DNA of 63,779 nucleotides from Rhodospirillaceae bacterium (GCA_002690215.1 NZDS01000132.1:1-63779), one strand, 5' to 3'; positions 43,310-53,298 are shown, numbered from the stretch's first letter. The notes: generated by a model not told the origin, from the sequence alone. Made by a program: numbers and translations.

Positions 43310-46300
43310 TCAAGGCATCCAATGCACGAGAATCTTGCCCTCGATTTCCATCAACCTCGGCCCGTCTGTCCAGAGCAAGGCGCAACGGATTGTTCTGTCT
43401 GGATAAATTATTTCAAGGGCCGCCCGGTACGCGGCCAATTGCCGCAGATAGGCGGGTGCCACCAAATCGACGCTATCGGGCGGCGGCCGGTTGGTCTTGT
43501 AATCCACCAACAATACCTCGTCGCCGCTGACACACAGGCGATCGACCTGGCCGGATAATACCTGATCGCCGAGCCTAGCCGTCAGCGGCACCTCGGCCTT
43601 CGATCCCGGCCCGAAGAGGGGCGCGAAGTCGGGTGTCGCGAGCACCGCCAGGGTTTCCCCGGCGATGGCGGCACGGGCTTCGGCCGCCAACTCGGGCGCC
43701 AACACCTCCAGCAGGCGGGTCGCCGCCCGCTGGCGTTCCTCGGGCGCCACTTCGGGCAGGCTTTGGAGCAGCCGGTGCACCAGATTGCCGCGGCGAAAGC
43801 GCAGCCCATTGTCGGCCCCGAGGGGCGCCCGCACCGACGGCTCTTCCTCGGGGCGCGAGGGCGCCAGGGGTGCCGGCGGGTGGGGTTCGGCTGCCGGCGG
43901 CTCGGTCGCCCAGTCAGGCAGCGAGCGACCGCGCGGCTCCAGCGGCTCCACCTTCTCGAGACGGTCGGGGTCGGGGCCCGGCTCCTGCACCAGCCTGCGC
44001 ATCTCGCCCCAATCGCCTTCTACGCTTTCCGCCACGTCCTCCAGTCCCTGCCACACCAGGTCGTACCAGCAACCCTCGCCGCGGCCCCGACTGGTTTCCC
44101 AGCCGGCCACGTAAAGCCGGTCTTCAGCCCGCGTCATGGCGACATAGAGCAGCCGCCGGTACTCGCGCAGCCTGCTTTGGCGGGCCGCCTGACGGGCCGC
44201 ATCGGCGGCACCTACTTCGTATTTGCGCCGCACCGGCCAGAGCAGGAGTTCACGCTCGCCGTCCTCGAGCCAGAGCAATCGGTCGTCCTGGCTGGGCACT
44301 CGGCAGGTGTCAGGCAGAAAGACCACAGGTGCCTGCAGGCCCTTGGCGCCATGCACGGTGAGTACCCGGACCTCGTCACGGCCCAGCTCCAGGTCGCGCT
44401 TGACTTCGGCCTCGCCGGCAGCCAGCCAGTGCAGGAAGGCCTCAAGAGCCGGCGCATGAAGGCGCTCGAAATGCAGCGCCAGCGCCAGAAACTCGTCGAT
44501 GGGGTCATTGACCTCGCTGCCCAGCCGGGCCTGGAGGCGCCGCCGCCCGCCGCCCCGGCCCAGCACGCTGGCGTAGAATTCATAGGGCGGCACATAGTCG
44601 GTAGCGGCCAGCAGGCCGGAGAGGAATTGCCAGGCTTCCTGCCAGGCCGGCTGCTCTTCCCGACGCACCGTCAGGGCCTGCCAGAGCGAACCCGGACGCT
44701 GCCAGGCCAAGGCGAAGAGGGCGTCGTCGTCGAGGCCCACCAAGGGGCTCTTGAGCAGCTCCGCCAGGCTGAGGTCATCGTCGGGTAAAAGCGCAAAGCG
44801 GCCCAGCGCCACCAGGTCCATGACCGCCAACTGATCGGTCAGCACCATGCGGTCAGCGCCGGCCACCGGCACGCCGCGTTGCTTCAGTGCCCGCACCATC
44901 TCCTCGAAAAAGACGTTGCGCCGCTGCACCAGGATCATCACGTCACCCGGCCTTAGCGCCCGGCCGCGTGATTCCAATTGCTCATCCCGGGCCAGCCAGG
45001 CGCCCAGGCAATCGGCGATGCGCCCGGCCAGGCGCACTTCGGGGCTGGGTCGGGCCTGCTGCTCGAGGGCCGGGGTCCAGGGATCTTCGCTGTCCTCTTC
45101 GGTAGGCTTGACCAGGGGCCAGACCTCGACCAGCCCGGCCTGATCGCGGCGATCTGTCTGGTGCTTGATCCCGGCTTCGCCGAACAACAGCCCGTCCTGG
45201 GCTTCGGGCTGGGCGAAGACGGCGTCCACAGCCCCCAGCACAGCCTCGTTGGAGCGAAACGATTTCTCCAGATCAACTCGATCCCAGAGCCTGCCGGCAG
45301 CCTCGGCGCGGCTGCCGAAACGCTGGCGCCAGGTCACGAAGCCTTCGGGATCGGCGCGTTGGAAACCGTAGATTGACTGCTTGGCGTCACCTACGGCAAA
45401 GATGGTTCGGACCTGCTCGCGGGCGCCCATACCAGCAAAGAACTCGTTGGCTAGAGCTTCCACCACTTCCCATTGTTCGGGGTTGGTGTCCTGAGCCTCG
45501 TCGATGAGGATGTGGTCGAGGCCGCTGTCGAGCTTGTAGAGCACCCATTCGGCGATGCCGGGCCGGCCCAGCATGTCGCGGGTGGCCAGGATGAGATCGT
45601 CGTAGTCCAACAGCGCATGGCGCCTTTTGGTCGTCTCGTAAGCAGCCAGCAGGGCCTCGCCGACCGCTAGCAGCGCCGCCGTCGAGGCTGCCACGTGAGC
45701 CGCATGGCAACGCTCGACTGCGGCGGCCAAGCGCTTCGCCTCACGCCCCAGCACCTCTTCGCCATCGGGTTCGAGTTTCAGCGCGGCTTTGTTTGGAAGC
45801 TTCGCCTGCACCGTGCCCTTTTTGGTGAAGAAGGCAGCCAGATAGTCATCGAAGGTTGCCGCCCGCCGAGCACTGTCGGCCGCCAGCCAGTCGCGAATAG
45901 CGGCGCCGCGGCCCTGATCGGTGGCGCTGCCCTTGAGTTGGGCCGTGGCCACGCGTCCAAGGTCGTCCGCGGCAATGGCGGGGTCCTGGCAGGCCGCCAG
46001 GCGCAGGCTTTCGACACTGTCGCCAGGCTCGAGCTCCAGGGCCGCGCGCACCCGGGCCACGACGCCGGCGTGGCCGCCGGCTTCGGCGATCATGCGGCCC
46101 AAGCGCCCGCGGTTGGCCGCCAGCTCGCGCAGTAGGCCGGCGAAGTCGTCCTCGCCGACTTGGCTCGTGACCACCGCCAGCGCCGCCTCCAGTGAGCTGC
46201 CACGAGCGGTCGCCAGCACGGCGTCGCGGGCCGCCCCCAGGTGTTCGGCGGCGCTGCGCTCGTCCATAGCTCGGAAGTGGGGCATGAGGCCGGCCTCGAG

Positions 46301-49300
46301 CGGGAAGCGTCCAAGCAGGGATTCGCAGAAGGCATGGATGGTCTGGATCTTGAGGCCGCCGCGGGCGTCGAGCACTCGGGCAAAAAGCCTTCTCGCCGTG
46401 GCGGGCAGGTCACCGGCCAGCGTCGCCGATTCCTGGCCGGTCAACGACCCGAGCTCGGCTGTCAGGTCGTCGTCGCCCAGCATGGCCCAACGCCCGAGGC
46501 GCCGATTGAGCCGGTTCGCCATCTCGGCCGCCGCCGCCTTGGTAAAGGTCAAACAAAGGATGTTCTCGGGCCGGGTGCCGGCCAGCATCAGGCGCAGTAC
46601 GCGGTCGGTCAGCACTCGGGTCTTGCCGGTGCCGGCCGAAGCCGAGACCCAGACCGAGGTCTCGGGCTCGGCTGCCTGGCGCTGTTCCGGCGTAGCGCCG
46701 CCACCGCCGGCAGCCGGCGTCACCAGCGCTTGCGGAGTCTCGGCAGTCTGACGCTGGGCGCCGCCACCCGACCATTCGCGCACCCGGGCCAGATGGTCAT
46801 AGTCGGCCCAGCGCGGCGCCAAGGCCGGCCGCGGCTTGGCCCGGTAGGGCGTGGCGGCGTCGTCGTAAGCCACCACCAGGCGTTCCAGTCCCAAGCGGGT
46901 GTCCTTCATCAGGTCGATCATCTCGGCCTTGACGTCCTTGACCTCACCGGCCGGATCGCCACCCGAGAGGCGCCAGTGCGAGAGCAGCGCAACTTCGGCC
47001 GGGTCCACCTCGGCAAAGCCGCCGGCCTGGGCGATCAGGGCTTCGAGGGCGAGCTGGGGGGCGCTGCCGGATTTGATCTCCTTGGCCTTGGGCAGGCCGC
47101 CGGTCTTGTAGTCGACGATAGCCAGGCCGCCGTCTTCCAGGCGGTCGATGCGGTCGGCCTTGGCCCGGACGCTGAAGTCGTGGTCCGCCAGCCTGAATTC
47201 CCCCGTCACTTCACTGGCCGCCGGCCAGCGCCCGGCCGCCGCCAAGTCCTCAAGCTGAGCCACCACCCAGGCGGCGATGCGCTCGAAGCGGGGCCACCAG
47301 AAGGCCAGCACACCGGGCCGCGCAAGCGCATCGCCGAAAGCCTCGCGGCCGCATTCGAGCAATTCCTCGATGGCCTTTTCCGGCAGTTCCTTGGGGTGGC
47401 GTTCGAGGAAGAGTTCGAGCGCCTGGTGGATCATGACGCCGCGTTCGGCGGCTCCGGGATCGGCGTCGATTGGTTGGAGCGGCTTGAGACCGAGCAGACG
47501 CTTGGCGTAAAGCGCATAGGGATCGCGGATCCAGGTCTCGATGTCGGTTACCGCCAACGTGCGCGGCCGGGCTGGCAGTGGCGGCCGCGGTGCCGGCGGC
47601 AGCGAGGGACGCGTGGCTTCTGCCGGTCCGTCGAGGCGATCCTGCCAGAACAGCCAGGGCGGCGCCTCGTCGCCGGCCCAGCGCATTTTGCTGCCATCAA
47701 GAAAGGCTTCGATGCGCAACAGCCAGCGCGAGGGCACGGTGGGCGTACCGTCGACCTTGTCGGCGCGCGTCAGCACGACCTTGGGGGCTGCCGCGGCCTG
47801 GACGAAGTCGTGTGCCGTCAAACCAATGCGGCGTTCCGGCTCGGGCAAGCCGATGGCTGCCCGCATGGGCCGGCTGAGCCAGGGATCGGGCCTGGGCGCG
47901 GGTGGCCAGGTACCCTCGTTGAGGCCGCCCAGCACGATGAGATCGGCGCTTTGCAGCCGGGCTTCCAAAAGCCCCCAGATGAAGAGCCGAGGATGGCGGC
48001 CAAAGCGCGGCCGCACCGCCTGTCCAGTCAGCAGGGTATCGAAGAGAGCCGCATAGGAGGTTCCAGCGATAGGCGGCAAGGCGTCCGCCGCCTGGGCCAG
48101 CTCGGCGACAAAACGCGCGGCCGTTTCGCCGGCCTCGCCGGCCCACAGGCGCTCGGCGCCGGGATCTTTGTCCGTGGCCGCGAGGGCTTCGGCCAGGGCG
48201 ACGTGTTCCGCCAGAAGTTCACCCAACGCCGCCTCACCGGCCAGCAATGACGCCATCGGCGCCGCCAAGGCCTCGAGCTGGGTCAACCAGGCAGACAATT
48301 CGGAGTCTTCAGCGCCCAGTGCGGCCCTCAGGCCGGCAAATCCAGCAGCCGGCCTGGGGCCGCGTAGCACCAGGTGCTCAAGGCGACGCAGCCGGCGCAG
48401 GAAGGCGACGCGCTCGATGCCGCCGGCGGCCAAGGGATGCTTGAGCGCCGCCAATAGCGCCAGCGGCGCCACCTCTTCGCTCAACAGCGCCGCCACCAGA
48501 CGGAGGTATACGCCCGGCGGCGTCGCGGCCAGCGGCTGGCCGGCCGAATCATCGACCTCCAGTCCCCAGCGCCCGAGTTCGGCCGCCACTCGCCGGGCCA
48601 GGCCGCGGTCCGGCGTCACCAGGGCCGCCGTCCGGCCCGGCACCTCCAGGGCGTGGCGCAGCAGCAGCGCGATGGTACGGGCCTCTTCCAGCGGCGCCGG
48701 GCAATCGAGGCGTTCGAAGCCATCAAGCGCGACGGCGGCGGGGGCCGGCACGTCGGGCCAGAAGGCCGTCACCGCTGCCGGTTTGAGGGCCTCGGTGATG
48801 AGCCGCAGGCGCTCCCCCGAAGTGACGGGCTGGTCGCCGTTCCAGGGCATCACGTCGGCACGCTCCACGCCAAGGTGGGCGAGCAGGCGCCTGAGGCCGA
48901 ACTGGGGATGGCCGGGGTCGTCGTCGAGCGCCTGCCAGGCCTCGGCGTCGAGACCCTGGTCGAGGCCCGGCAGCACGACGCAGCCGGCCGGCAGGCGGGC
49001 GACACAGTGCAGGAGATCGGCACTGGCGGGAATGCTGCCCGTCGAACCGGCGGCGATGACCGGGGCGCTTGGCGGATTCTCCTGCCAGGCCCGGATGCGG
49101 GCTTCGAGCAGCCGGTTGCGGTGGGCCGCCGGATCGCTGGCCTGTTCGGCCGCCAGCACGCCGGGCCAAGCCTCGGTGACGATAGCGAGGAAATCCAGTG
49201 TCAGTTGCCAGTGTTCCGCCAGCTCGGCCGGCACGATGTCGGTCAGCGCCGCGAAATCGAGCCTTTCGGTCTGCATCTGATCGATCAAAACCGCCAGCTC

Positions 49301-49687
49301 GCGAGCCAGCCCGGCCGCCTGGGCGGCATCGAGGCTGGCCCCCTCACGAGCCATGATCAGCCGGCTCAGCAGCAATTGACGCCGGAGGCCCGAGATCGGC
49401 CGGTCCCCGGCGCCGGCTTCGTACCAGAGCTCCTCGCTCTCCAGCAAAAGCTCCTCGGCGTCGACTTCGCCGATGGGCTGGATGGCCGGCAACAGCAGCG
49501 CCTGCCCCTCGCTTTGACGCAGAAAAGCCTCACGCAAACTACGGCAGGCCCGCCGTGTGGGCAGCAGGATGGTCACCTCAGCAAGCTCCAGGGCGGCGCC
49601 GTGCCGGGCCAGCACGCCAGCCGCCAATACGTCGACGAAGGGCAGTCCGGCGGCGATGCTGCAGACGTTCGTGGCGGTCCCCCCCAT
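43310..49687 (-). CDS. addB/addA: AddB-AddA single-chain helicase-nuclease (natural or apparent fusion)
   Basis: A single frame of 2125 residues. The first ~985 residues are AddB: inactivated helicase-like N-terminus with PTRRACRSLREAF, and a C-terminal nuclease domain with VDYKTGGLPKAKEIKSGSAP. The last ~1140 are AddA: Walker A SASAGTGKT, CLTFTKAAAAEM, LIDEAQDTNPEQW, VGDAKQSIYGFQRADP, TVHGAKGLQAPVV, YVAMTRAEDRLY and nuclease LLVDYKTNRPPP. AddAB resects double-strand DNA ends for RecA loading. Normally these are two genes. Here no stop and no ATG lies at the junction (about 46690-46790). It encodes an AREW-S-GGG-type linker, then ATPEQRQAAEP where AddA proteins usually begin. An in-frame GTG there could still start a free AddA. 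The start is ATG 49687, 8 bases after the murU stop. Confidence 0.88.
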   Translation of the reverse strand: MGGTATNVCSIAAGLPFVDVLAAGVLARHGAALELAEVTILLPTRRACRSLREAFLRQSEGQALLLPAIQPIGEVDAEELLLESEELWYEAGAGDRPISGLRRQLLLSRLIMAREGASLDAAQAAGLARELAVLIDQMQTERLDFAALTDIVPAELAEHWQLTLDFLAIVTEAWPGVLAAEQASDPAAHRNRLLEARIRAWQENPPSAPVIAAGSTGSIPASADLLHCVARLPAGCVVLPGLDQGLDAEAWQALDDDPGHPQFGLRRLLAHLGVERADVMPWNGDQPVTSGERLRLITEALKPAAVTAFWPDVPAPAAVALDGFERLDCPAPLEEARTIALLLRHALEVPGRTAALVTPDRGLARRVAAELGRWGLEVDDSAGQPLAATPPGVYLRLVAALLSEEVAPLALLAALKHPLAAGGIERVAFLRRLRRLEHLVLRGPRPAAGFAGLRAALGAEDSELSAWLTQLEALAAPMASLLAGEAALGELLAEHVALAEALAATDKDPGAERLWAGEAGETAARFVAELAQAADALPPIAGTSYAALFDTLLTGQAVRPRFGRHPRLFIWGLLEARLQSADLIVLGGLNEGTWPPAPRPDPWLSRPMRAAIGLPEPERRIGLTAHDFVQAAAAPKVVLTRADKVDGTPTVPSRWLLRIEAFLDGSKMRWAGDEAPPWLFWQDRLDGPAEATRPSLPPAPRPPLPARPRTLAVTDIETWIRDPYALYAKRLLGLKPLQPIDADPGAAERGVMIHQALELFLERHPKELPEKAIEELLECGREAFGDALARPGVLAFWWPRFERIAAWVVAQLEDLAAAGRWPAASEVTGEFRLADHDFSVRAKADRIDRLEDGGLAIVDYKTGGLPKAKEIKSGSAPQLALEALIAQAGGFAEVDPAEVALLSHWRLSGGDPAGEVKDVKAEMIDLMKDTRLGLERLVVAYDDAATPYRAKPRPALAPRWADYDHLARVREWSGGGAQRQTAETPQALVTPAAGGGGATPEQRQAAEPETSVWVSASAGTGKTRVLTDRVLRLMLAGTRPENILCLTFTKAAAAEMANRLNRRLGRWAMLGDDDLTAELGSLTGQESATLAGDLPATARRLFARVLDARGGLKIQTIHAFCESLLGRFPLEAGLMPHFRAMDERSAAEHLGAARDAVLATARGSSLEAALAVVTSQVGEDDFAGLLRELAANRGRLGRMIAEAGGHAGVVARVRAALELEPGDSVESLRLAACQDPAIAADDLGRVATAQLKGSATDQGRGAAIRDWLAADSARRAATFDDYLAAFFTKKGTVQAKLPNKAALKLEPDGEEVLGREAKRLAAAVERCHAAHVAASTAALLAVGEALLAAYETTKRRHALLDYDDLILATRDMLGRPGIAEWVLYKLDSGLDHILIDEAQDTNPEQWEVVEALANEFFAGMGAREQVRTIFAVGDAKQSIYGFQRADPEGFVTWRQRFGSRAEAAGRLWDRVDLEKSFRSNEAVLGAVDAVFAQPEAQDGLLFGEAGIKHQTDRRDQAGLVEVWPLVKPTEEDSEDPWTPALEQQARPSPEVRLAGRIADCLGAWLARDEQLESRGRALRPGDVMILVQRRNVFFEEMVRALKQRGVPVAGADRMVLTDQLAVMDLVALGRFALLPDDDLSLAELLKSPLVGLDDDALFALAWQRPGSLWQALTVRREEQPAWQEAWQFLSGLLAATDYVPPYEFYASVLGRGGGRRRLQARLGSEVNDPIDEFLALALHFERLHAPALEAFLHWLAAGEAEVKRDLELGRDEVRVLTVHGAKGLQAPVVFLPDTCRVPSQDDRLLWLEDGERELLLWPVRRKYEVGAADAARQAARQSRLREYRRLLYVAMTRAEDRLYVAGWETSRGRGEGCWYDLVWQGLEDVAESVEGDWGEMRRLVQEPGPDPDRLEKVEPLEPRGRSLPDWATEPPAAEPHPPAPLAPSRPEEEPSVRAPLGADNGLRFRRGNLVHRLLQSLPEVAPEERQRAATRLLEVLAPELAAEARAAIAGETLAVLATPDFAPLFGPGSKAEVPLTARLGDQVLSGQVDRLCVSGDEVLLVDYKTNRPPPDSVDLVAPAYLRQLAAYRAALEIIYPDRTIRCALLWTDGPRLMEIEGKILVHWMP

Positions 49688-49695
49688 GCCCGGCC

Positions 49696-50412
49696 TCAGA
49701 GTGCGGCCAGGGCGGCCTCGGCTTCGGCCAGGCCGGCCGGCGAGCCAACGTGCATCCAGATTCCCAGGTGGCGGCAGCCAAAGAGCCGCCGCCGCCCTTC
49801 CGCCTGGTCGTAAATCCGGTTGAGCGAAAATGCCCCTGTGGGGCCGTCTGCGAACAGCTTGGGGCTGAGGATCTGCACCCCGGCGAAAAGGAACGGTACC
49901 ACCTCGCTGTGATTGCGCCGGCGCAGCCGACCGGTCGGCGCCATGTGGTAATCGCCACGGCCGTCGTAGCCGACGGCCTGTACCGTTGGATGCATCAGCA
50001 TCAGCGCCTCCATGCGCCGGCCGTCCCAGGCCTCGGCCAGGCGATGGAGGGTGTTGCGCGTGCCGTCGAACCACAGCGCATCGGCGTTGACCACCAGGAA
50101 AGGTGCCGAGCCCAACAACGAGAGCGCCTTGGCCACGCCGCCGCCGGTGTCGAGCAATTCGCGGCTTTCGTCAGAGCAAACGATGTCGATATCCCGGCGC
50201 CCCGCGAGGTGGCGGCGCAGCGTTTCGGCGTGGTGGTGCAGGTTGACTACGGCGCGGCTCACGCCGGCCGCCACCAGGCGGTCGAGGGCGCGATCGATGA
50301 GGCTGCGTCCGGCCACCTCGACCAATGCCTTGGGCCGGGTATCGGTCAGCGGCCGCAGCCGCGTGCCCAGGCCGGCGGCCAGCACCATGGCGGATTCGGG
50401 TGGTTTCTTCAT
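49696..50412 (-). CDS. murU: nucleotidyltransferase (MurNAc-1-phosphate uridylyltransferase, MurU-like)
   Basis: This 238-residue NTP-transferase has the signature LAAGLGTRLRPLTDTRPKAL, LDTGGGVAKAL and VVNADALWFDG. Adjacent to an AmgK-type sugar kinase it is best assigned as MurU, which makes UDP-MurNAc from MurNAc-1-phosphate in cell-wall recycling. The ATG overlaps the tsaE-amgK stop (ATGA). Mannose-1-phosphate guanylyltransferase is the older alternative label for such sequences. Confidence 0.88.
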   Translation of the reverse strand: MKKPPESAMVLAAGLGTRLRPLTDTRPKALVEVAGRSLIDRALDRLVAAGVSRAVVNLHHHAETLRRHLAGRRDIDIVCSDESRELLDTGGGVAKALSLLGSAPFLVVNADALWFDGTRNTLHRLAEAWDGRRMEALMLMHPTVQAVGYDGRGDYHMAPTGRLRRRNHSEVVPFLFAGVQILSPKLFADGPTGAFSLNRIYDQAEGRRRLFGCRHLGIWMHVGSPAGLAEAEAALAAL

Positions 50413-51872
50413 AGTGTCGCAACCGATTTGTCGAGGGGCGGACGGCAGCGCTTGGCGGCCGGTACATGGCTGGCGAACCAGGCCTTGAGAGCCGAGAGCG
50501 CAGGGTGTTCCAGGTCGCGCTGCAAAAGCCCCCAGACGTGGGGTATGAGGTCGAGGTAGGCGGCCTTGCCGTCGCGGGCGAAAAGGCGCGTGAACTGGCC
50601 GATGATCCTGGAGTTGCGCTGGGCGCCGAGTACGGCATAGGCAGTGCGGAAGGCCTCAGGTTCGAACCCGGTGGCGGCCAGGTAGCGCCTTATCATGGCC
50701 TCGGCCAGCGCTGCCGGAACTTCGCGGCGGGCGTCTTCGAGCAGCGACACCAGATCATAGGCCGGCGAGCCGGCCAGGGCATCCTGGAAGTCGAGCAGTC
50801 CGACTCGAGCCAGACCCCGGCGCTCTGGCAGCCAGAGCAAATTGTCGGCGTGATAGTCGCGCAGCACCAGAACCGGATCGCCGATGTGGCGAAGCGCTAA
50901 ACACTCGCGCCACAGCGCCTCGTACTCGCTGGCCGCAGCCGGCGTTGGCGCCGCATCGACGGCCGGCAGGTACCACTCGAGCAGCAGCCGCGCCCCTTGC
51001 CACAACACCGCGTCGTCGTGGGGCGGCAGTTCGGGTAGAGGCTGGCGCTGCAGCTCGACCAGCAGGTCGACGGCGGCCGCGTAGAGTTCCTCCTCGCCGC
51101 TTCCCTTCGCCAGCAAGTGGGTGAAAAGGTCATCGCCCAGATCCTCCAGCAGCACGAAGCCCTGGTCGGCATCGACAGCTTCTACGGTCGGCGCCGAAAA
51201 GCCAAGCTGGCCAAGGTGGCGGGCGATAGTGATGAAGGGCCGGACGTCTTCCTGGGGCGGCGGTGCATCCATCAGCACAGCCCGCTTGTCACCCAAGCAC
51301 AGGCGCTCGTAGCGCCGGAACGAGGCATCGCCGGCCAACGGCGACCGCTGCGCCTTACCCCAGCCGACGTTGTCGAGGAATTCTTCGGCCGCCTGGCCGC
51401 GCTCCAGCCCGGCCAATCGCCGGACCCAGTCGCCGCCGCCCTCAAGCGACGCTGAGCGTCCGTTCTCGCTGGCGCCGGGCTCCAGTCGTAGCACCAGCAT
51501 GCCGGCCGCAGCGGCGCTGCCCAGACGCTCCGGCCACTCGATCAGGGTGACATCGTCGGCCGCGTCTTCGAGGCCAAGTTCGAACACCTCGTCGGGCCCC
51601 TCGAGGCGGTAGAGGTCGACGTGCCAGACGCTCATTTCGGGTAGCTCGTAGACCTGCACCAGGCTGAAGGTGGGGCTGGGCACCTCGCCCAGTTCGACAC
51701 CGGCGGCCCGGGCGCGGGCCCGAATGAAAGCGCGGGCCAGCGTCGTTTTGCCGGCCCCCAACTGGCCGGTCAGGCCGATCACGTCACCCGGCCGCACCAG
51801 CGCCGCCAACCGTTCCGCCAGGCGTTCGCCGGCGGCCTGATCGGCTAGCGCGAGGCGGCTGATTTCGGCCAT
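50409..51872 (-). CDS. TsaE-AmgK fusion: tRNA t6A ATPase subunit plus MurNAc/GlcNAc anomeric kinase
   Basis: This 487-residue two-domain protein begins with TsaE (about 1-150: GLTGQLGAGKTTLARAFI, SPTFSLVQVYE, HVDLYRLE), needed for N6-threonylcarbamoyl-A37 of tRNA. It ends with an aminoglycoside-phosphotransferase-like kinase (about 165-487) with LRDYHADNLLWL and LLDFQDALAG, i.e. AmgK, which phosphorylates MurNAc/GlcNAc at the anomeric position. Such fusions are known in Alphaproteobacteria. It heads the minus-strand run with murU, addBA and trxA. Confidence 0.92.
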   Translation of the reverse strand: MAEISRLALADQAAGERLAERLAALVRPGDVIGLTGQLGAGKTTLARAFIRARARAAGVELGEVPSPTFSLVQVYELPEMSVWHVDLYRLEGPDEVFELGLEDAADDVTLIEWPERLGSAAAAGMLVLRLEPGASENGRSASLEGGGDWVRRLAGLERGQAAEEFLDNVGWGKAQRSPLAGDASFRRYERLCLGDKRAVLMDAPPPQEDVRPFITIARHLGQLGFSAPTVEAVDADQGFVLLEDLGDDLFTHLLAKGSGEEELYAAAVDLLVELQRQPLPELPPHDDAVLWQGARLLLEWYLPAVDAAPTPAAASEYEALWRECLALRHIGDPVLVLRDYHADNLLWLPERRGLARVGLLDFQDALAGSPAYDLVSLLEDARREVPAALAEAMIRRYLAATGFEPEAFRTAYAVLGAQRNSRIIGQFTRLFARDGKAAYLDLIPHVWGLLQRDLEHPALSALKAWFASHVPAAKRCRPPLDKSVATL

Positions 51873-51922
51873 GCCGGTTTGTAGCCCGCAGCCGCCGCCG
51901 GAGCCATGCTAAAGTGGCGGCC

Positions 51923-52939
51923 ATGAACCAGAGCACGGATTTCAACTGCGACATCGCCATAGTGGGCGCCGGCCCAGTGGGCCTCTTCGCCGTCTTCCAG
52001 GCCGGCATGCTGGAGATGCGCTGCCAGGTCTTCGACGCCCTGGGCGAGGTCGGCGGCCAATGTTCGGCGCTCTATCCGGAAAAGCCCATATACGACATCC
52101 CGGGCTATCCCGAGATCGCCGCCATCGAGCTCATCGACAAGCTGGGCCAGCAGATCGCGCCGTTTGATCCCGTCTTTCATCTCGGCCGCACCGTCGACGG
52201 CCTGGAGGAAATCGACGGCGGATTCCAACTCACGGCCGGCGACGAATGCATCACCGCGCGCGCCGTCATCATCGCTGCCGGGGCCGGCGCCTTCGGGCCC
52301 AACCGGCCACCGCTCGAGGGCATCGAGGAATACGAGAACGGCGGCGGCGTGCAGTATCTGGTGACCCGGCGCGAGGATTTTCGGGACCGTCGCGTGGTCA
52401 TCGCCGGCGGTGGCGATTCGGCCGTCGATTGGGCGCTTTCGCTGGCGCCGGTGGCGGCCAGCGTATCCGTGGTTCACCGCCGGCCAAAGTTCCGCGCCGC
52501 GCCGGAAAGCGCGCGCCGGCTGCAGGAATTGGCCACGGCTGGCGAGATCGAGCTGGTGGTGCCCTATCAGTTGGCCGGCCTGGAAGGCGATGGCGAACTT
52601 TCAGGCGTGCGCGTGGCCACCCTGGACGGCGACGAGCGGCTGTTGCCGGCCGACGTGCTGCTGCCCTTCTACGGCTTGGCCACTTCGCTGGGCCCGATCG
52701 CCGGCTGGGGATTCGAACTCACCAAGAGCCAGATCGCCGTCGATCCGGCGAGCTGCCAGAGCAGCCTTCCTGGCATCTTCGCCATCGGCGACGTGGCCAG
52801 CTATCCGGGCAAGCTCAAGCTCATCCTCACCGGTTTCGCCGAGGCCGCCGCGGCAGCCCATGCCATCTACCCGCTGGTCCACCCCGACCAGGCGCTGCAT
52901 TTCGAATATTCCACGACCAAGGGCCGGCCGGGAAGTTAA
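51923..52939 (+). CDS. ferredoxin--NADP reductase (thioredoxin reductase-like type)
   Basis: This 338-residue flavoprotein has an FAD site VGAGPVGLFAVFQAG, the VGGQC...YPEKPIYDIPGYP segment, an NADPH site AGGGDSAVDWAL, and the C-terminal FAIGDVASYPGKLKLI. No CxxC redox pair is present, distinguishing this class of FNR from thioredoxin reductase. It transfers electrons between NADPH and ferredoxin/flavodoxin. The start is ATG 51923 (GTG 51914 possible). It is divergent from tsaE-amgK and its stop overlaps the convergent MarR gene by 4 bases. Confidence 0.9.
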   Translation: MNQSTDFNCDIAIVGAGPVGLFAVFQAGMLEMRCQVFDALGEVGGQCSALYPEKPIYDIPGYPEIAAIELIDKLGQQIAPFDPVFHLGRTVDGLEEIDGGFQLTAGDECITARAVIIAAGAGAFGPNRPPLEGIEEYENGGGVQYLVTRREDFRDRRVVIAGGGDSAVDWALSLAPVAASVSVVHRRPKFRAAPESARRLQELATAGEIELVVPYQLAGLEGDGELSGVRVATLDGDERLLPADVLLPFYGLATSLGPIAGWGFELTKSQIAVDPASCQSSLPGIFAIGDVASYPGKLKLILTGFAEAAAAAHAIYPLVHPDQALHFEYSTTKGRPGS

Positions 52940-53298
52940 AGAGATTCCCCACTTCCGGTCACTTCATCGAGTGCCCGCACGATATGGTCGGCCAGCTCGC
53001 GCAGATAGACCGAGCCCTTGATGGTGCGCAGTACGATGATGCTGCGGCGATCACGACCATCTTCAGCCCGGCGCACGAACTCGTGCTTTTCGAGGCGGTC
53101 GAGGGCCCGTGTCACGGCCGGCTTGGAGATTGCCAGCGACCGCGCCAAGTCGCGCACCGTGTGCGGCGGCGGATCGAGATAGACGGTCAGCAGCAGCGCC
53201 GTCTGGCGGGCAGAGAGGTCGGGTTGGTCGCCGCGCACGCCGTCCAGCAACGGTTTTTGCCAGAGCTTGAGGGCCTGTTGTGAATCGATGATGGCCAC
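52936..53298 (-). CDS. MarR family transcriptional regulator
   Basis: This 120-residue winged-helix protein has the MarR DNA-binding region LSARQTALLLTVYLDPP, TVRDLARSLAISKPAVTRAL and the wing DGRDRRSI. It starts with GTG at 53298. Its promoter region carries a perfect 9-bp inverted repeat around the -10 box, so autoregulation is probable. It lies 54 bases downstream of the M17 aminopeptidase gene on the same strand. Targets beyond itself are unknown. Confidence 0.88.
   Translation of the reverse strand: MAIIDSQQALKLWQKPLLDGVRGDQPDLSARQTALLLTVYLDPPPHTVRDLARSLAISKPAVTRALDRLEKHEFVRRAEDGRDRRSIIVLRTIKGSVYLRELADHIVRALDEVTGSGESL

Noticed and set aside
46241-48250. Long plus-strand open frame (669 codons) opposite addBA
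   Set aside because: Low-complexity, no recognisable domain, wholly inside a gene with complete helicase-nuclease motifs.
49688-50074. N-terminal extension of AddB back to 50074
   Set aside because: It would run through murU in another frame and is Arg/Pro/Gly-rich shadow sequence; ATG 49687 gives the normal AddB start.
50409-51872. TsaE-AmgK fusion as a novel system
   Set aside because: This fusion is already known in Alphaproteobacteria next to murU.
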